From contig OZ023206.1 in NCBI GenBank assembly GCA_963995525.1, positions 72,935,506-72,999,505 of the forward strand: a stretch of DNA of 64,000 bases. Direction: 5' to 3'. The stretch comes from Escarpia spicata (taxonomy: Eukaryota; Annelida; Polychaeta; Sabellida; Siboglinidae). Below the pieces are notes generated by a model that had not been told where the DNA came from, made no database searches, and was given only the letters and a program-made list of their open reading frames with translations. Shown here in pieces: positions 12,742 to 25,571 of this stretch (position 1 is the stretch's first letter; each line of letters begins with the position of its first letter). The position numbers and the translations under genes were made by a program.

Positions 12742-12808
<67 letters not shown>
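12727..12808 (+). repeat. GT microsatellite in intron 4 of gene A
   Basis: About 40 GT units with interruptions. Gene B carries the complementary CA expansion at the matching place (36720-36871). Confidence 0.9.
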
Positions 12809-13152
12809 ATACTATGTAACGATAAATATTTTCAAAATCCAACAACGTCTATATAGTATGTTACTGTGAATGTTTCTCTTTAATTTATGACACAATTCAT
12901 GCTGCAGGGGATTCGCTGTCGGCCCATGCAGGCTATTCATTCAGCACGAAGGACAGGGACAATGATATGTACGGTGGACAGTGTGCTCAAAATCACAAAG
13001 GAGGCTGGTGGTATTACTTATGTCATTCTTCCAACTTGAACGGCCTCTACCTCGGAGGCCCTCACGCTTCATACGCTGACAGCATCGAGTGGTCTAATTG
13101 GCATGGCCAGCGTTACTCGCTCAAGAAAGTGGAAATGAAAATAAGACCTTAG

Positions 13153-13814
13153 CTGAAGTCAGTCGTATATGGAGAAAAGTACGAACCGAGAATCATGACA
13201 ATGTGAAGCTTTCTGATTTCAACGATACCTTTACCCGAACAATTAATGGTTCTATTGTTTATATCTAAACAGAACAGTCAGACCGACTAATCAAGGTCTC
13301 AACATATTTCGATATTTTAGCAGATATGTCTTGGTTCTTGCGTTAAATGTGTGTGTGTGTGTGTGTGTGTGTGAGTGTGTGTGTGTGTTTGTGTGTGTGT
13401 GAGTGTGAGTGTGTGTCTGTGAGTGTGTGTGTGTGTGTGTGTGACACCTTATGTATGTGTTAGTGTGCGGGATAATAATGTCTTCCTTAGCGCCAATATC
13501 CTCGGAAAACCTGAGCCTTGTGGCGCAACAAGGTAAATTAATGGCGCAACAAATTCAACGGATTAATGCATAGTTTCGTGTTTCCTCCAACTTGTTGCAT
13601 CACTTGGGTAGCATGTGTTTTGAGTCTCTTGTTGTTGACATTCTCGTCCGACTTCGTTCCTTGCTTGACCTGAGTCTCGTGTTCAATCGGTACCCATATA
13701 CATTGGAGCACTGTTTTACCATAGGTCTTTATGATATTTTCTCCTGAGACTTTGTTGTAAACCACTTACGTATTATTGTTGATTATAGTCGCAGAATGTA
13801 AGTTTGTAGTAGCT
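13153..13814. other. Downstream flank of gene A with GT tract and LINE 3' remnant
   Basis: Contains an interrupted GT tract (13345-13443) and, from about 13480 to 13645, a minus-strand fragment matching the 3' end of the LINE at 37870-40745 (shared phrases GCGCCAATATCCTCGGAAAA and GGATTAATGCATA). The same order follows gene B, so the insertion predates the A/B duplication. No gene is seen. Confidence 0.65.
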
Positions 13815-14159
13815 CTATATAGGTTCATACCCCGAAAAAATGTCATGTTTCCTTCTAAATAAACAACACAACATCGAAGGTGCTTTCGTTTCCAAATCAT
13901 TGGCTTTGTGGAATGTTACAAATAATACAGTGTTCCCATGTGTGCTGGCGATAGCATTTGAAAAGGGAATAACATCGCCGTTTGGATGGCTTAAAATGTC
14001 TGCGAACTTGATTACATCCATCAATGTAGCAACAAAGCAAGACCAGCAATTGTCATTATATTGCAATGTTTTTATATTAAACCCATTGCCGCTGACCATG
14101 TGATTTGTGATGTTGCCTGTTACGGTAGCGCATGCAGCAAATAACAGGTTCATGATCAA
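13815..14159 (-). CDS. Orphan ORF, 114 codons, related to a fragment at 19750-19862
   Basis: Not recognised. The predicted protein starts with a hydrophobic signal-like segment (MIMNLLFAACATVTG) and contains YNDNCWSCFVATLMDVIKF and several Cys. A stretch on the same strand at 19750-19862 encodes the similar GDNCCPLFVAPSLDVNKF, and the nucleotide sequences align over about 100 bases. Two homologous segments suggest an exon of a duplicated gene or part of an unknown repeat. No splice structure was established. It could be non-coding. Confidence 0.3.
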   Translation of the reverse strand: MIMNLLFAACATVTGNITNHMVSGNGFNIKTLQYNDNCWSCFVATLMDVIKFADILSHPNGDVIPFSNAIASTHGNTVLFVTFHKANDLETKAPSMLCCLFRRKHDIFSGYEPI

Positions 14160-14299
14160 TCAAATACGATTCCACATTGCCGCCTTCTGGATAATGATTG
14201 ACCACTCAATTTGTCGACTAAAAAAAACGAACTCTTTTTAAAGCATCGCCAGTTGGTAGATCAGAGGTCAATGGTACAAGGAAGCGAATGAACATAGAA

Positions 14300-16090
14300 A
14301 GAGAATAGTGGACATCGTCACCTTGGAGGAAATAAATACACAATGTGTCTAAGACAATTAGATCTCGACACCTGGGAAGAGATACATACACAATGCCTCC
14401 AAGACTAGTGGACCTCGACACCTGAGAGGAAATACATACACAATGCCTCTAAGACTAGTGGATCTCGACACCTGGGAGGAAATACATACACAATGCCTCT
14501 AAGACTAGTAGACCTCGACACCTGGGAAGAGATACATACACAATGCCTCTAAGACTAGTGGACATCGTCACCTTGGAGGAAATACATACACAATGCGTCT
14601 AAGACGAGGAGATCTCGACACCTGGGAAGAGATACATACACAATGCCTCCAAGACTACTGGACCTCGACACCTGAGAGGAAATACATACACAATGCCTCT
14701 AAGACTAGTGGATCTCGACACCTGGGAGGAAATACATACACAATGCGTCTAAGACTAGGAGATCTCGACACATGGGAAGAGATACATACACAATGCCTCC
14801 AAGACTAGTGGACCTCGACACCTTGGAGGAAATACATACACAATGCCTCTAAGACTAGTGGATCTCGACACCTGGGAGGAAATACATACACAATGCGTCT
14901 AAGACTAGGAGATCTCGACACATGGGAAGAGATACATACACAATGCCTCCAAGACTAGTGGACCTCGACACCTGAGAGGAAATACATACACAATGCCTCT
15001 AAGACTAGTGGATCTCGACACCTGGGAGGAAATACATACACAATGCGTCTAAGACTAGGAGATCTCGACACATGGGAAGAGATACATACACAATGCCTCC
15101 AAGACTAGTGGACCTCGACACCTGAGAGGAAATACATACACAATGCCTCTAAGACTAGTGGATCTCGACACCTGGGAGGAAATACATACACAATGCGTCT
15201 AAGACAAGGAGATCTCGACACCTGGGAAGAGATACATACACAATGCCTCCAAGACTAGTGGACCTCGACACCTGAGAGGAAATACATACACAATGCCTCT
15301 AAGACTAGTGGATCTCGACACCTGGGAGGAAATACATACACAATGCCTCTAAGACTAGTAGACCTCGACACCTGAGAGGAAATACATACACAATGCCTCT
15401 AAGACTAGTGGATCTCGACACCTGGGAAGAGATACATACACAATGCCTCCAAGACTAGTGGACCTCGACACCTGAGAGGAAATACATACACAATGCCTCC
15501 AAGACTAGTGGACCTCGACACCTGCGAGGAAATACACACACTATGCCTCTAAGACTAGTGGACATCGACACCTGGGAAGACATACATACACACGCCGCCA
15601 AGACTAGTGGACCTCGACACCTGGGAGGAGATACATACACACGCCTCCATGACTAGTGGACATCGACACCTGGGAGGAGATACATACACACGCCTCCAAG
15701 ACTAGTGGACATCGACACCTGGGAGGTGATACATACACAATGCCTCCAAGACTAGTGGACATCGACACCTGGGGAGGAGATACATACACACGCCTCCAAT
15801 ACTAGTGGACATCGAAACCAGGGAAGAGATATATACACAATGCTTCCAAAACAAATGGACCTCGACACCTGTTAGGAGACACATACACAATGTCACAAAA
15901 ACTAGTGGACATCGACACCTGGGAGGAGATAAATACACAATGCTTCCAAAACATGTGGACATCGACAGGTGATACATACACAATGCCTCCAAGACTAGTG
16001 GACATCGACACCTGGGAGGCGACACATACACAATGCCTCCAAGCTTAGTTGACATCGACACCCGGGAGGTGATACACACAAAATGCTTTC
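14300..16090 (+). repeat. 50-bp satellite with 150-bp higher-order period
   Basis: About 35 tandem units of 50 bp; two variant phrases are CTCGACACCTGGGAGGAAAT and CTCGACACATGGGAAGAGAT. The variant GCGTCTAAGAC recurs at 14593, 14743, 14893, 15043 and 15193, exactly every 150 bases, so three variant monomers form a higher-order unit repeated about five times. From about 15560 the units become irregular, with indels. ORFs on either strand (for example Cys-Val-Ser-Pro rich on minus) follow from the repeat and are not genes. Confidence 0.95.
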
Positions 16091-16204
16091 AAGTGTCTTG
16101 TACAAAACACATACACAAACATAAACAAAACACACCGACATATAAATACAACACATGTACAAACCCACACACGCACGTACTCACGCACGCATACTCACGA
16201 CCCC

Positions 16205-16612
16205 GCAGAATAAGATTATCAGAATGCAGTGTACACAGAATAAGATGATCAGATTGATATCAAATGCTCCACCGAGGTTCCATGTTGTTGCTAATGAATT
16301 TAAGACAGTTGGAATACTCCTTGTTGAATATAGAGTAGAACAGTTATAATTGGGCTACATGTTTAATATTATTAATGGTAATGCACCAGCATATTTAAGA
16401 GCCAATGTTGAAATGGTTCATCACAGGTACCCCACAAGAGCCAGTGAATTGGCATATGTTATTCCGAGAGTAAAGGGTTCTGGACAAACTTCTGGAACAA
16501 CTTGCCAATCGAAACAAAACAATGTCGATCTAAAATTAGTTTTAGAAAAAAGGTGACGACCCTTTTATACACTAGATTGGTGGCTCATGAACACAATCTG
16601 TACGTTGCTTCT
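16205..16612 (+). mobile_element. LINE reverse transcriptase C-terminal fragment
   Basis: Encodes a broken version of the C-terminal region that follows the RT domain in jockey-superfamily LINEs: NKMIRLISNAPPRFH, then MFNIINGNAPAYLRA and HHRYPTRASELAYVIPRV. In-frame stops and shifts are present. It differs from the CR1/L2-like family elsewhere in the window. Boundaries are approximate. Confidence 0.65.
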
Positions 16613-17741
16613 TAACATTATTAATGCATAATATTTATTGATTTATTACTTTTTAATTTTGCAATTTTTAGATATATAATTTAAAAAAAATCGTACTCTT
16701 TATCTATTTATTTTTCATTTTTGTATACTATAATTATTTGTTCATTATTTTTTAGGACAACATTGGAAATAAGTATACCATGTGTACTTTTATGTGGTAT
16801 CCTCAGTATTAATATTATATATATATATATATATGTCATATTTCTTCTAATTATGCTATGCATCAAATTATGCATGTATACAATTTTAGTGAATGAACCC
16901 ATTCACACTCACACACAACGTCGCCTGCTCAGACAGCTTTCGCCCGGCTACATTCCTAATCTTTCTTAGCAAGACGGACTTCAACAAAATGGTCTCTGTT
17001 TACTGGATTGTGATATAATACATCCCCACAAAATACTTCACAATGTGACGCTGCTCTCCATGATATATAAAAGCATATTATTGTCGTTACCGCTCCCGAC
17101 GGATTGCCATGTTCGCCAGACACATTCAACCATGCTACAATTATTGAGGAAAATCTTATGAATGTCATCATTTTAATAATGTCCATATATTATTTTCGAG
17201 AAATAATCTCTGATCTAGATGCGTGTTAATTAACAGATTGACGCATATATCGTAATAATTAATTGTTATCAAATACTTTATGTATTTCAAGAAATAGCAT
17301 TGTAGAAAACCTATAAAATCGTATTTAGATAACATGTTCAAAGGTTGTACTTCATTCATTGCGTTACAACTGAATCCTTGTAGGTATGCCATGGCAATGA
17401 GGAGATAGACACGCCGGGTGTGAAGTGGTGTTGATTGTGGCGATGTATTGAAGGATATGTATCAATGACGTCACTACTAAGTAGGGATTAGTTTAGTAGA
17501 GCTATACCAAATCAAGCACAATAAGGACAAATTAGTGGTTATATCTTGGAGTGGTTTCTTGGAAGTGCTGAGATCAGCATGTAGGCAGTATTGGGATAAA
17601 CAAACTGCTTTACCATATGACTAGCAAATTTATACATTTGTGCTGCGAACCTTAATTTTGTAGTCCGCGTATTTAACGTCAAACGTTCGGGCATTGAATG
17701 TAATGTACTTTTATGGGACATTTCAATTTGACTACAAAATA
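16613..17741. other. Unannotated AT-rich stretch
   Basis: Contains a short TA tract (about 16817-16834). A minus-strand ORF at 16956-17186 has no recognised motif. No gene can be supported. Confidence 0.4.
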
Positions 17742-17957
17742 TGCCGGTCTGGAGGATGGACACCTTGCATAATATGGTGACCAGGGCCAGAACTTGCCGG
17801 TCTGGAGGATGGACACCTTGCATGAGATGGTGACCAGGGCCAGAACTTGCCGGTCTGGAGGATGGACACCTTGCATGAGATGGTGACCAGGGCCAGAACT
17901 TGCCAGTCTGGAGGATGGACACCTTGCATAATATGGTGACCAGGGCCAGAACTTGTC
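17742..17957 (+). repeat. 53-bp tandem repeat, four copies
   Basis: Unit contains GGTCTGGAGGATGGACACCT and GACCAGGGCCAGAACTT. Copies differ at few positions (CATAATATGG versus CATGAGATGG). The repeat gives open reading frames on the minus strand with repeated SSGPGHH / ARCPSSRPA blocks, judged artefacts. Confidence 0.95.
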
Positions 17958-19187
17958 AGTCTTGAGCGTCGGGTTTTGGAGATGGTGAAAAGGGGTGAAG
18001 TGATGATAATGCTGGAGGGATACCATAATGTCAACAACGACTTTATCCATTGATGATACAACTAGTAGATTTAAACAAAACGAACAATGCATCAGAGCTA
18101 AATACAGCAGCTGACTCAGTACGGGAGTTTAATTTCACTAGCAGGTTCGGGTAAATAAAAAGTAGTCGTCACAGTAAATCAAAAAAGATGATCGATGATT
18201 TATTTCTACACGAACAGTTACTTGTCGGGGAAGTGTTTTTCTATTTCTAGTTATCGTATACATACTGTTAGTTCAGTGGATAGTCCCATAATTTTAATAA
18301 GTCTTTTGGTCAAACCTTGTGTATCTTCTTTGGTTTTGAAACGAGTGTAGGCTCTGACAAACATATATTTATTAGTTTTGATTGTTTCATTGAATGAATG
18401 TGTGGTAGTCTTTTATCTGCATTATTACAAGTACATTACCATATTATATGAGGCCTCCAACTCCAACACAGGTTAATAAGTATTCCTCAGAATAGCGCGG
18501 TCTCATAATGAGACCTGAACATACTCCGTCTACGGGAAAATCGCAAGAAGGTATTAACGCACAAAGTTGTGTTCACGGTGACCATTCATAACGTAGCCCC
18601 TCCAAAAATATATCAGGAGTAATCATGACTCTGATTGTAATATTACTAGCTGCTACATCTCACAAAAACAACCTGCCACCTCAAGCCTATAGTTATTGAT
18701 GACATGTCTTTGTCATTATCAAGACCAACAGCATTAATAATTCCGTGTAACAGTTATACTAGTATTCTATATATTCATACACTCATACTACTACTATATT
18801 TACTATCAATAAGTGGGAACTTGGTATTTGTGTTCCTTACAATACACTTTGTAAGAGGTAAACCCTACATTTGAACCAACGTATTGTTGTGTTATGTTTT
18901 AGTTGATATTTTAATTGTATGTTACTATGTAAGGTATTTTATCTTGGTCGTGTTATCGTATTACAATTCACTGTACTTAATGGGTGTCAGATTTAAATTT
19001 TATTTGATGATCTAGGCTTCCTTGGATCATCAAAACCGTGTATAAACTGGTGTTTGACTCTGTATGTACGCTCGAAACAACTTAACTTCACGTTGTATTA
19101 ATGTATTAATAATACTAATACTTGTACTTAAAGAAAACAATAATAATATTGCTAATACATTTTACAGAGCGCCAATATGACCTGTTT

Positions 19188-19239
<52 letters not shown>

Positions 19240-19904
19240 ATTACATTATCAAGTAGTGTCATATATAAATATAGTGTTGCATTTATTACAAAACAATGAT
19301 AATAAGCCCCACAGCGAGTGTCTCGCTTACACTGAAAGACGATCAGTCAACAAAGCGAAAGTGGAGTAACAGAGAAAAGACAAGCATTACCACGTTTAGC
19401 CCATACAAACGTCAACATCGATTGAGAACAACATCGTACGCAAATCCATCAACGAAGGATCCACTACTCAGCACGAATTTTTACTACACGGGGAATGAAT
19501 AGAAGTCGTGAAGCTACGAAACAAGCGAGACAATTAGGAGCAGACACAATAATGCGCCAACTTTTTTTCGACAGAAAGGACGGCGAAGAAAGGATAACAC
19601 ATGTGAATTATGTTGTAATGCCATAGTCAAATAGGTGGAGAAGAACTATTAGAATGAAAAAATATCACCGTTATGACAAATCTTGCTTAAGGGGTCCATC
19701 TTGCACGTCGTTCCCTGCAATGTTCGCACGTGTAGTAGTGATACAATCTGCAAAGGGGAAGTCATCGCAGTTGGCTCTCTCAAATATGTACACGTGAACT
19801 TGTTTACATCCAACGATGGAGCTACAAACAAAGGACAGCAATTGTCGCCATTACAATATGTTGACCTTTGACTCGTTGCCGACAGGGGTAAAAAAGGGAC
19901 AGGA
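17958..19904. other. Unannotated stretch with TA array
   Basis: A perfect TA microsatellite lies at about 19191-19234. The segment 19750-19862 is homologous to the orphan ORF at 13815-14159 (minus). A 68-codon plus-strand ORF at 19296-19502 is not recognised. Otherwise nothing is seen. Confidence 0.5.
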
Positions 19905-22900
19905 CTGTAGCATGACCCCCTTGTGGGGACACCATGGTAACTGGGCACCTTACGGCCCCAGGCTATTATGCTAGGGATGTAGGAGAAGGACGACTTTGAT
20001 TCCAAAGCTTGGTAGAACCAGCTCATTAGCCTTGGCAGGCAGTGGGTGTAGGAGAAGGAAACTGTAACTTCAAAACCATAGACGCTGAGCCCGGGCGGCG
20101 GTAAATAACCTGGCCAACTCAGGCAGCCTGAGTGGAGTAGTGGGAACCCTGATAGAGGAAATTCCATATAAAAGCGGAAGTGTCAAATCCATTGCCCAAC
20201 GGCAAGCACAATCTAGTCAGCCAGTGGCGCGGCGACGGAAACAACAGCTGACGAAAGAACGTGATGAGCACAATGACAAGAACCAGGGATGAAGCACCTG
20301 ATACCGAAGGTGATTGCTGCAATGGGACACAGGTGACAGTTGCCACCATTCATGACCTAACCTCCTCAAAGTCTCATGAAAGGGATGTTACTGTTCACAA
20401 TCCTAATGCGGCTACCAATATTCTCAGGCCCAATAGGGCAACAATCATCATCACATTTAACACAAAAACAATAAGATCAACAGTAGCAATACACGAGCTA
20501 CAATGCCACGCTGTGAAGTACGGCAATGAAATAATGTGTCTCCAAGAGCACCGGATGGTACAAGAACTGGCAAACAATAACATTTTCTGTAACCAAAACT
20601 ACAATGAGATCGGCTGTTGGTGGAATAGGAGTCCTACTTAGTCCAGCAACAATGAAATATTTGGAAAATATAGAGAAGATATATCCTAGAATCATCATCG
20701 CCTCATTTACTACCAATCCACTAGTAAACATTATCAGCTGCTACAGCCCTACCAATGAGAGCGACGAAAATGACATAAATCAGTTCTACAGAAATCTGTA
20801 AAGCCTAGTGGACAATATCCCCCAAAACAATGTTGCTATTTTAGGTGTTGATTTCAATGCAAAGCTGGGAAATAATGTGGTCAAATACTCCTACCACACT
20901 GATGCAAACAGAAATGGACACTGGCTCTTGGACATTATCCAGGAAAACACACTATTCCAAAAAGGCAAAAGAAATTATGGATTTTTCAGTACCCAAATGG
21001 TGGTAAAGCACAGATTCATCATATTCTTGTTCGGAGGAAGTGCATCGACAGTATCAGAGATACAACCTCATTGAGCCCTTAAAAACAGTTGGCTCAGACC
21101 ACAGAATACTATCAACTGTCATTATGAATGTCGATTGGAGATCCATGAAGAATTATGAAAAGTTACAAAGAAAATTCACACTTGAACTCAAGAACAAATA
21201 TGATTTTCTTTGCGAATATATAGTGGATCCTATTGAGAAATATAATTGCCTAGTGGAAGCAATTCATCAAGTGGATAAAGGATACTATCAAGAAAGAAGA
21301 AGATACTGAAAAAACTAATTCTGCTTGATGACCCAGATGTTTGTCAAGCTAGAACAAAATTAGTTAAGAACGTACCAAACTCAAAGCAAACTCTTGATTA
21401 TGCATACAAGCAAGCAAAAGTGAAATACCACTCTACACTCCTCAGTGAATGTGAACTCTCACATAGTCAAGGTGACCCTCGACAAGGATGGACAGTTACT
21501 AATCGTGTAACAGGCAGGAAATTAGCACCTCAGGGTAGATTAAATGGGAAATCTCACGAAGAAAGAAAAAGTTAATAGAAAAAACACTTTGAGAACATTC
21601 TTGGCCAAACACCTTCAATAGCCAACACCGAACAAAACCATAGAGAGAGTGAATGAACATGATTTGGCTATTAGCCCTGACAATTTCCTTTTAATCGAAT
21701 TGGAAGAAGTGCTCAAGAAACTCAAATGTGGAAAAACAGTTGGTCTAGATGGAATTCCACCGGAAGTCTGGAAGGTAGATGAATTCAAATCAACATTACT
21801 GGAATGTTGTAATTACGTTTTCAATAATCGTATAACGCCTGATGCGTTCTCAAAAAGTGGGAGAGTACGTATTCGAAAGAAAGGAAATCTCCCACTGACA
21901 ACAAACTTTCGAGGTATCAGCTTGACATCAATAGCAGCTAAGATTCATAGTCGAATCTTACTAAACAGATGTAAACCTGCAACTGAACCTCTTCTAAGAT
22001 GGAATCAAAATGGCTTTCGTAAAGGTCGATCAATAACTGGCCACATATGTGCTCTGCGCAAAATTGTTGTAGAAAGCAATATCAAAAAATGGTCTGTAGT
22101 ACTGACATTGATAGATTTCAAAAAGACATTCGATTCGGTTCACCGTGGTCAATTGTTAAAAATCTTACGTGCCAACAGATTGCCAGAGAAGATTGATCGT
22201 TATTTCATTTGACGGAGAAACCGAGTTTTTTTACATTAAAATATGTGGTTTGTAGGGTGATCCATTAGCTCCATACACTTTATCATAATATTGGACTATG
22301 TCATGCGACAATCAACGAAATAATATAGTTTTAGCTTTACCATCAGAAAACTGTGAAGTAGGCGGTTTCTTGCATTTCCTGATGACAGAGTCGTGATAAG
22401 TGATAACATCAAGTCTGCACAGAGATTACTTAAAAAGTCGAGAACAACGCAGAAACTGTTGGACTGGCTATAAATGTGAATAAAACCAAGCTAATCAGCA
22501 TCAACATAATGATCAATGTAAATTAATAACGACGACTAGTGGTGATGTGCTTGAGGAAGTAGACGATTTCCGATATCTAGGTTCCTGGATATTAAGTGCA
22601 AGTAAAGAAATTCACAAACGAATTGCCCTAGCCTGGCAAGCATGTAACAAGCTTGACCATGTATGGAAGGCAAACATAAGAAGAACCCTTACAGTTTCGA
22701 TCTTCAGTGCCACCGTTGAAAGTATATTGTTGGACGGAGGAGTTACGTGGACCCTCACAGAACAACTAGACAAAAACTAGACGGACGTTACACAAGGATG
22801 TAAAGAAAGTGCCTAAATGTGCAGAGGAGCAATAGACTTACAAATGAAGAAATATATGGACATGTAGACAAGCTCACACACATAATTAGCAGGAAGCGCC

Positions 22901-23123
22901 TACAACTAGAGGGCCATTGCTGTCGTAATACTGAAGAACCATTCATGTCAACATTCATCATGTGGACACCCACTCATGGCAAGAAAATAAGAGGGAAACA
23001 GAAGAAAACATGCACAAAGCTGATCTGTTTAAACCATGATATTGAAGAAACAGACCTTCCATCCCTGATGAACGATTGATCCTTATGTAAAAGGTCCATC
23101 TATGCACCGATGATGATGATGAT
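19905..23123 (+). mobile_element. RTE-like LINE, near full length but inactivated
   Basis: About 3.2 kb. It starts with a 5' segment shared with the fragment at 41750-42410 (GGCACCTTACGGCCCCAGGC) and ends with a short ATG-repeat tail (about 23106-23122). Endonuclease remnants: IMCLQEHRM (about 20535), GVDFNAKLG (about 20845), VGSDHRILS (about 21090). RT: GLDGIPPEVWK (about 21742), NFRGISLTSIAAK (about 21904), NGFRKGRSITGHICALR (about 22009), LIDFKKTFDSVHRGQLL (about 22110). The catalytic FADD position reads FPDD (about 22370). Several frameshifts and stops are present. The short length, endonuclease-RT only layout and trinucleotide tail fit the RTE group. It is inserted just after the orphan homologous segment at 19750. 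Confidence 0.85.
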
Positions 23124-23829
23124 TTGACAAAATATGTACATGAATGCTCGCGATTGAACATACAGTACATGTGGGGTACAGTTGCATGAGTGTCACAATA
23201 GCAATATGGCAATTTAATAAGAAAAATATTAACAACTACATCTTAGTGTGTATAGTTTTCACAATAAACGACATTTGAGATTTGAATTTGATGTAGCAAA
23301 CTTGCGAAAATATAGGGATATTTCATCTAGATAAGTAGTTGTAGATACATTTTAAGCAACACTTTTTGTTAAAAGTTGGCTAGAGGGAGTAATCTAGGGT
23401 AGTATAAAAGTAGCCTAATTGCGAGAGATAATTGGGGACAGCTATGTAATCGGAACGTTGTTTACAAAGTAGATCACTGGCGAAGTTAACGTAACCTGAA
23501 CGACAATAGAATAGGGCTAGTTGAGAGAATCGATGTAGTTAGATGAGTAATTAAAACCTGAAATAACAAACTTATAAAGTGTATATAAGTACACAGAAAA
23601 CAGTCTTTGAAAAGACTACTTTGAATCTAAGCCTAACCTGAATACATTGTCATCGTAAGACACGGTGTGTCATTGTGTGTTAACACATATAACTAACTAT
23701 AACCGAAACAATCTGGTGTAAATTGTACACAGAAAAGTCTTTTTAAAGACTATATAAAATATATATTGAGTATAAATAAATTCTGACATGGCACCTAGCT
23801 AGCGGCAACTCAGGGCAAAACGACACTTA
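23124..23829. other. Unannotated AT-rich stretch
   Basis: No ORF or repeat with support. A phrase AGTACACAGAAAACAGTCTTT near 23590 recurs in part near 23725 (TACACAGAAAAGTCTTT), suggesting a weak local duplication. Confidence 0.4.
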
Positions 23830-24441
23830 CTTTACAACGACTTCCAGAGCTGGGTGGATTTTGCGTTGTCTGGCATGATCATGGGCATAGACCGTAGAAG
23901 ACGGATTCACTTTTCGGTGTATGGGGTATTTGAGGGTGGGATATCTGATGAAGGAGGTGTGTAAGTTAGCGGACATAGTGAAGGAGAAGGAGGTGAGACT
24001 CAATATGGAAATAGATGGAGCAGAGAGGGACGACACGGAGAGAGTTGAGAATACTACGACACAGAAGGAGTAGAATTGTCACACGGACACGGAAGAAAGT
24101 AGACTGAGAGGAGGGAAGGTGACAGATGTGAAGGAACAAGAACATGAGAGGAAGACAGAGGAACGGAGGAAACGTGTTCGGCAGAGGAAACTAAAACGGG
24201 TCAGTGGGAATTGATCACTAGGTGGTCAGACTGTAGAGAACGAGGAGAGACGCGACAGCGATACAGGTGGTGGAGAGGTAGATACCACAGAGGCAGTTGG
24301 TAAGACTGTGAAACAGAAGACTGAGAAGAAGACAGATGGAAGAAGACAGAGAGTTCAACAAAATACACAAAACGTGATAGGCATGAAGGTGACAGGGGAG
24401 AAAGTGACAGTAGAGAAGGAGGTAGGAGGGGAAATGGAGGG
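23830..24441 (+). mobile_element. Charged reading-frame remnant, possible LINE ORF1 relic
   Basis: A purine-rich segment directly 5' of LINE copy 3. Plus-strand frames read as a broken, strongly charged, coil-like protein: YNDFQSWVDFALSG, then YLMKEVCKLADIVKEKEV, then VKEQEHERKTEERRKR, with stops between. Position and composition suit a decayed ORF1 upstream of an endonuclease-RT frame. No diagnostic motif is seen, so the assignment is inference. Confidence 0.35.
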
Positions 24442-25571
24442 GCCACCACCGATATATAAGATGCCGAATTAGGAGTGACAGGATATGTAATGTTTAGGAA
24501 AGATAGAATAGGAAGAAGGGGGGTGGAGTTATTTTATATATTAAAGAATCCATTCAGGCTGATCAAATAAATTAAAAAGAGAAGCAGATTGCGAAGAAGC
24601 TGTTTGGTGTAACATAGTTACAGGAAACTCAATGTTAACGGTTGAGATAGTTTATCGAAGTCTAAACATAAGCATAGAAGATAATGAAAAAAGTACAAAA
24701 CGCTATAAGAGAAGTGAGCAAACGATACTGTATTATTATGTGGGATTTTATTCATGGGCATATAAAATGGAAATCTCAATTTATGGGTAGTGAGGACCAA
24801 CATTTTTAAAAGTTTTAGAACAAGATGTTTTCCTTTCTCAACATGTCCTAGATCCAACCAGGGGTGAGAATGTGTTAGACATAGTTTTGTCTTCACACAA
24901 TAAATTAGTTGACAATATCAATATATGTGAGCCACTAGGGAGTAGTGATCACAACCAGATACATTTTAATATTAAAGTAAAATCAGAAAGGAATAGTAAA
25001 AAGCAGTATCGGAGAAATTTCATTTCAAGACATGACAGCAAGAGGTTTTTACTCGTATGTTCCAAACAAACTGCGAAATTTCAGGATAAGGTCGATCCTC
25101 TAGATGGCTGTGCTAGTCATATAATATCAGTGGGATTCTTAATGGCAGAATACCTGAATGAGTATTTTAGTTCAGTGCTTATCAGGGACGATATTAGTTC
25201 ACTGCCAGTGACAGAGGCTAAGTTCAAGGGGGCAGAATCAGACTATTTATGACAGTTAATTGTAAACCCGGAAATGGTGGCTAAGAAAATTAGGGCTATG
25301 AAGGATAATAAATCACCTGGAGTGGATGGGATTCCACCCAAACTACTATTGGAAATTGTAGAACAAATTAGCATACCGCTTGCAACAGTTTTCAACTTGT
25401 AATTAGAAGAGAGAGTGGTTCCTTTAGAGTGGAAAGTAGCAAACATTATACCGTTATTTTAAAAAAAAAGGTTCGAGAAACAAGTCAGAGAATTATAGAC
25501 CAGTGAGTTTAACATCGGTGATTTGCAAATTATTAGAAAGACTAAGGATAGACGAGGGATCACCAGTAGGG
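24442..25571 (+). mobile_element. CR1/L2-like LINE copy 3, 5' part, split by a nested LINE
   Basis: Aligns with copy 2 from its endonuclease start (CCACCACCGATATAT) to CACCAGTAG in the RT region. Two internal deletions are seen relative to copy 2: about 350 bases (copy 2 positions about 10150-10498, junction near 25023) and about 125 bases (copy 2 about 11008-11133, junction near 25547). Many stops are present, as in GAESDYL-stop at 25250. The element resumes at 27351 after a foreign LINE. Confidence 0.88.

Noticed and set aside
14593..16079. ORFs of 60-125 codons on both strands over the 14.3-16.1 kb satellite
   Set aside because: Periodic products of the 50-bp repeat with no independent coding signal.
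14300..16090. CRISPR array
   Set aside because: The 50-bp units are contiguous repeats with no unique spacers, and the DNA is eukaryotic.
17539..18092. Minus-strand ORFs with repeated SSGPGHH and ARCPSSRPA blocks
   Set aside because: Three overlapping frames are open over the same 53-bp tandem repeat, which indicates repeat composition rather than a gene.
19649..20167. 172-codon minus-strand ORF
   Set aside because: Most of it lies antisense to the 5' region of the RTE-like element; only the 19750-19862 part is of interest, by homology to 13960-14068.
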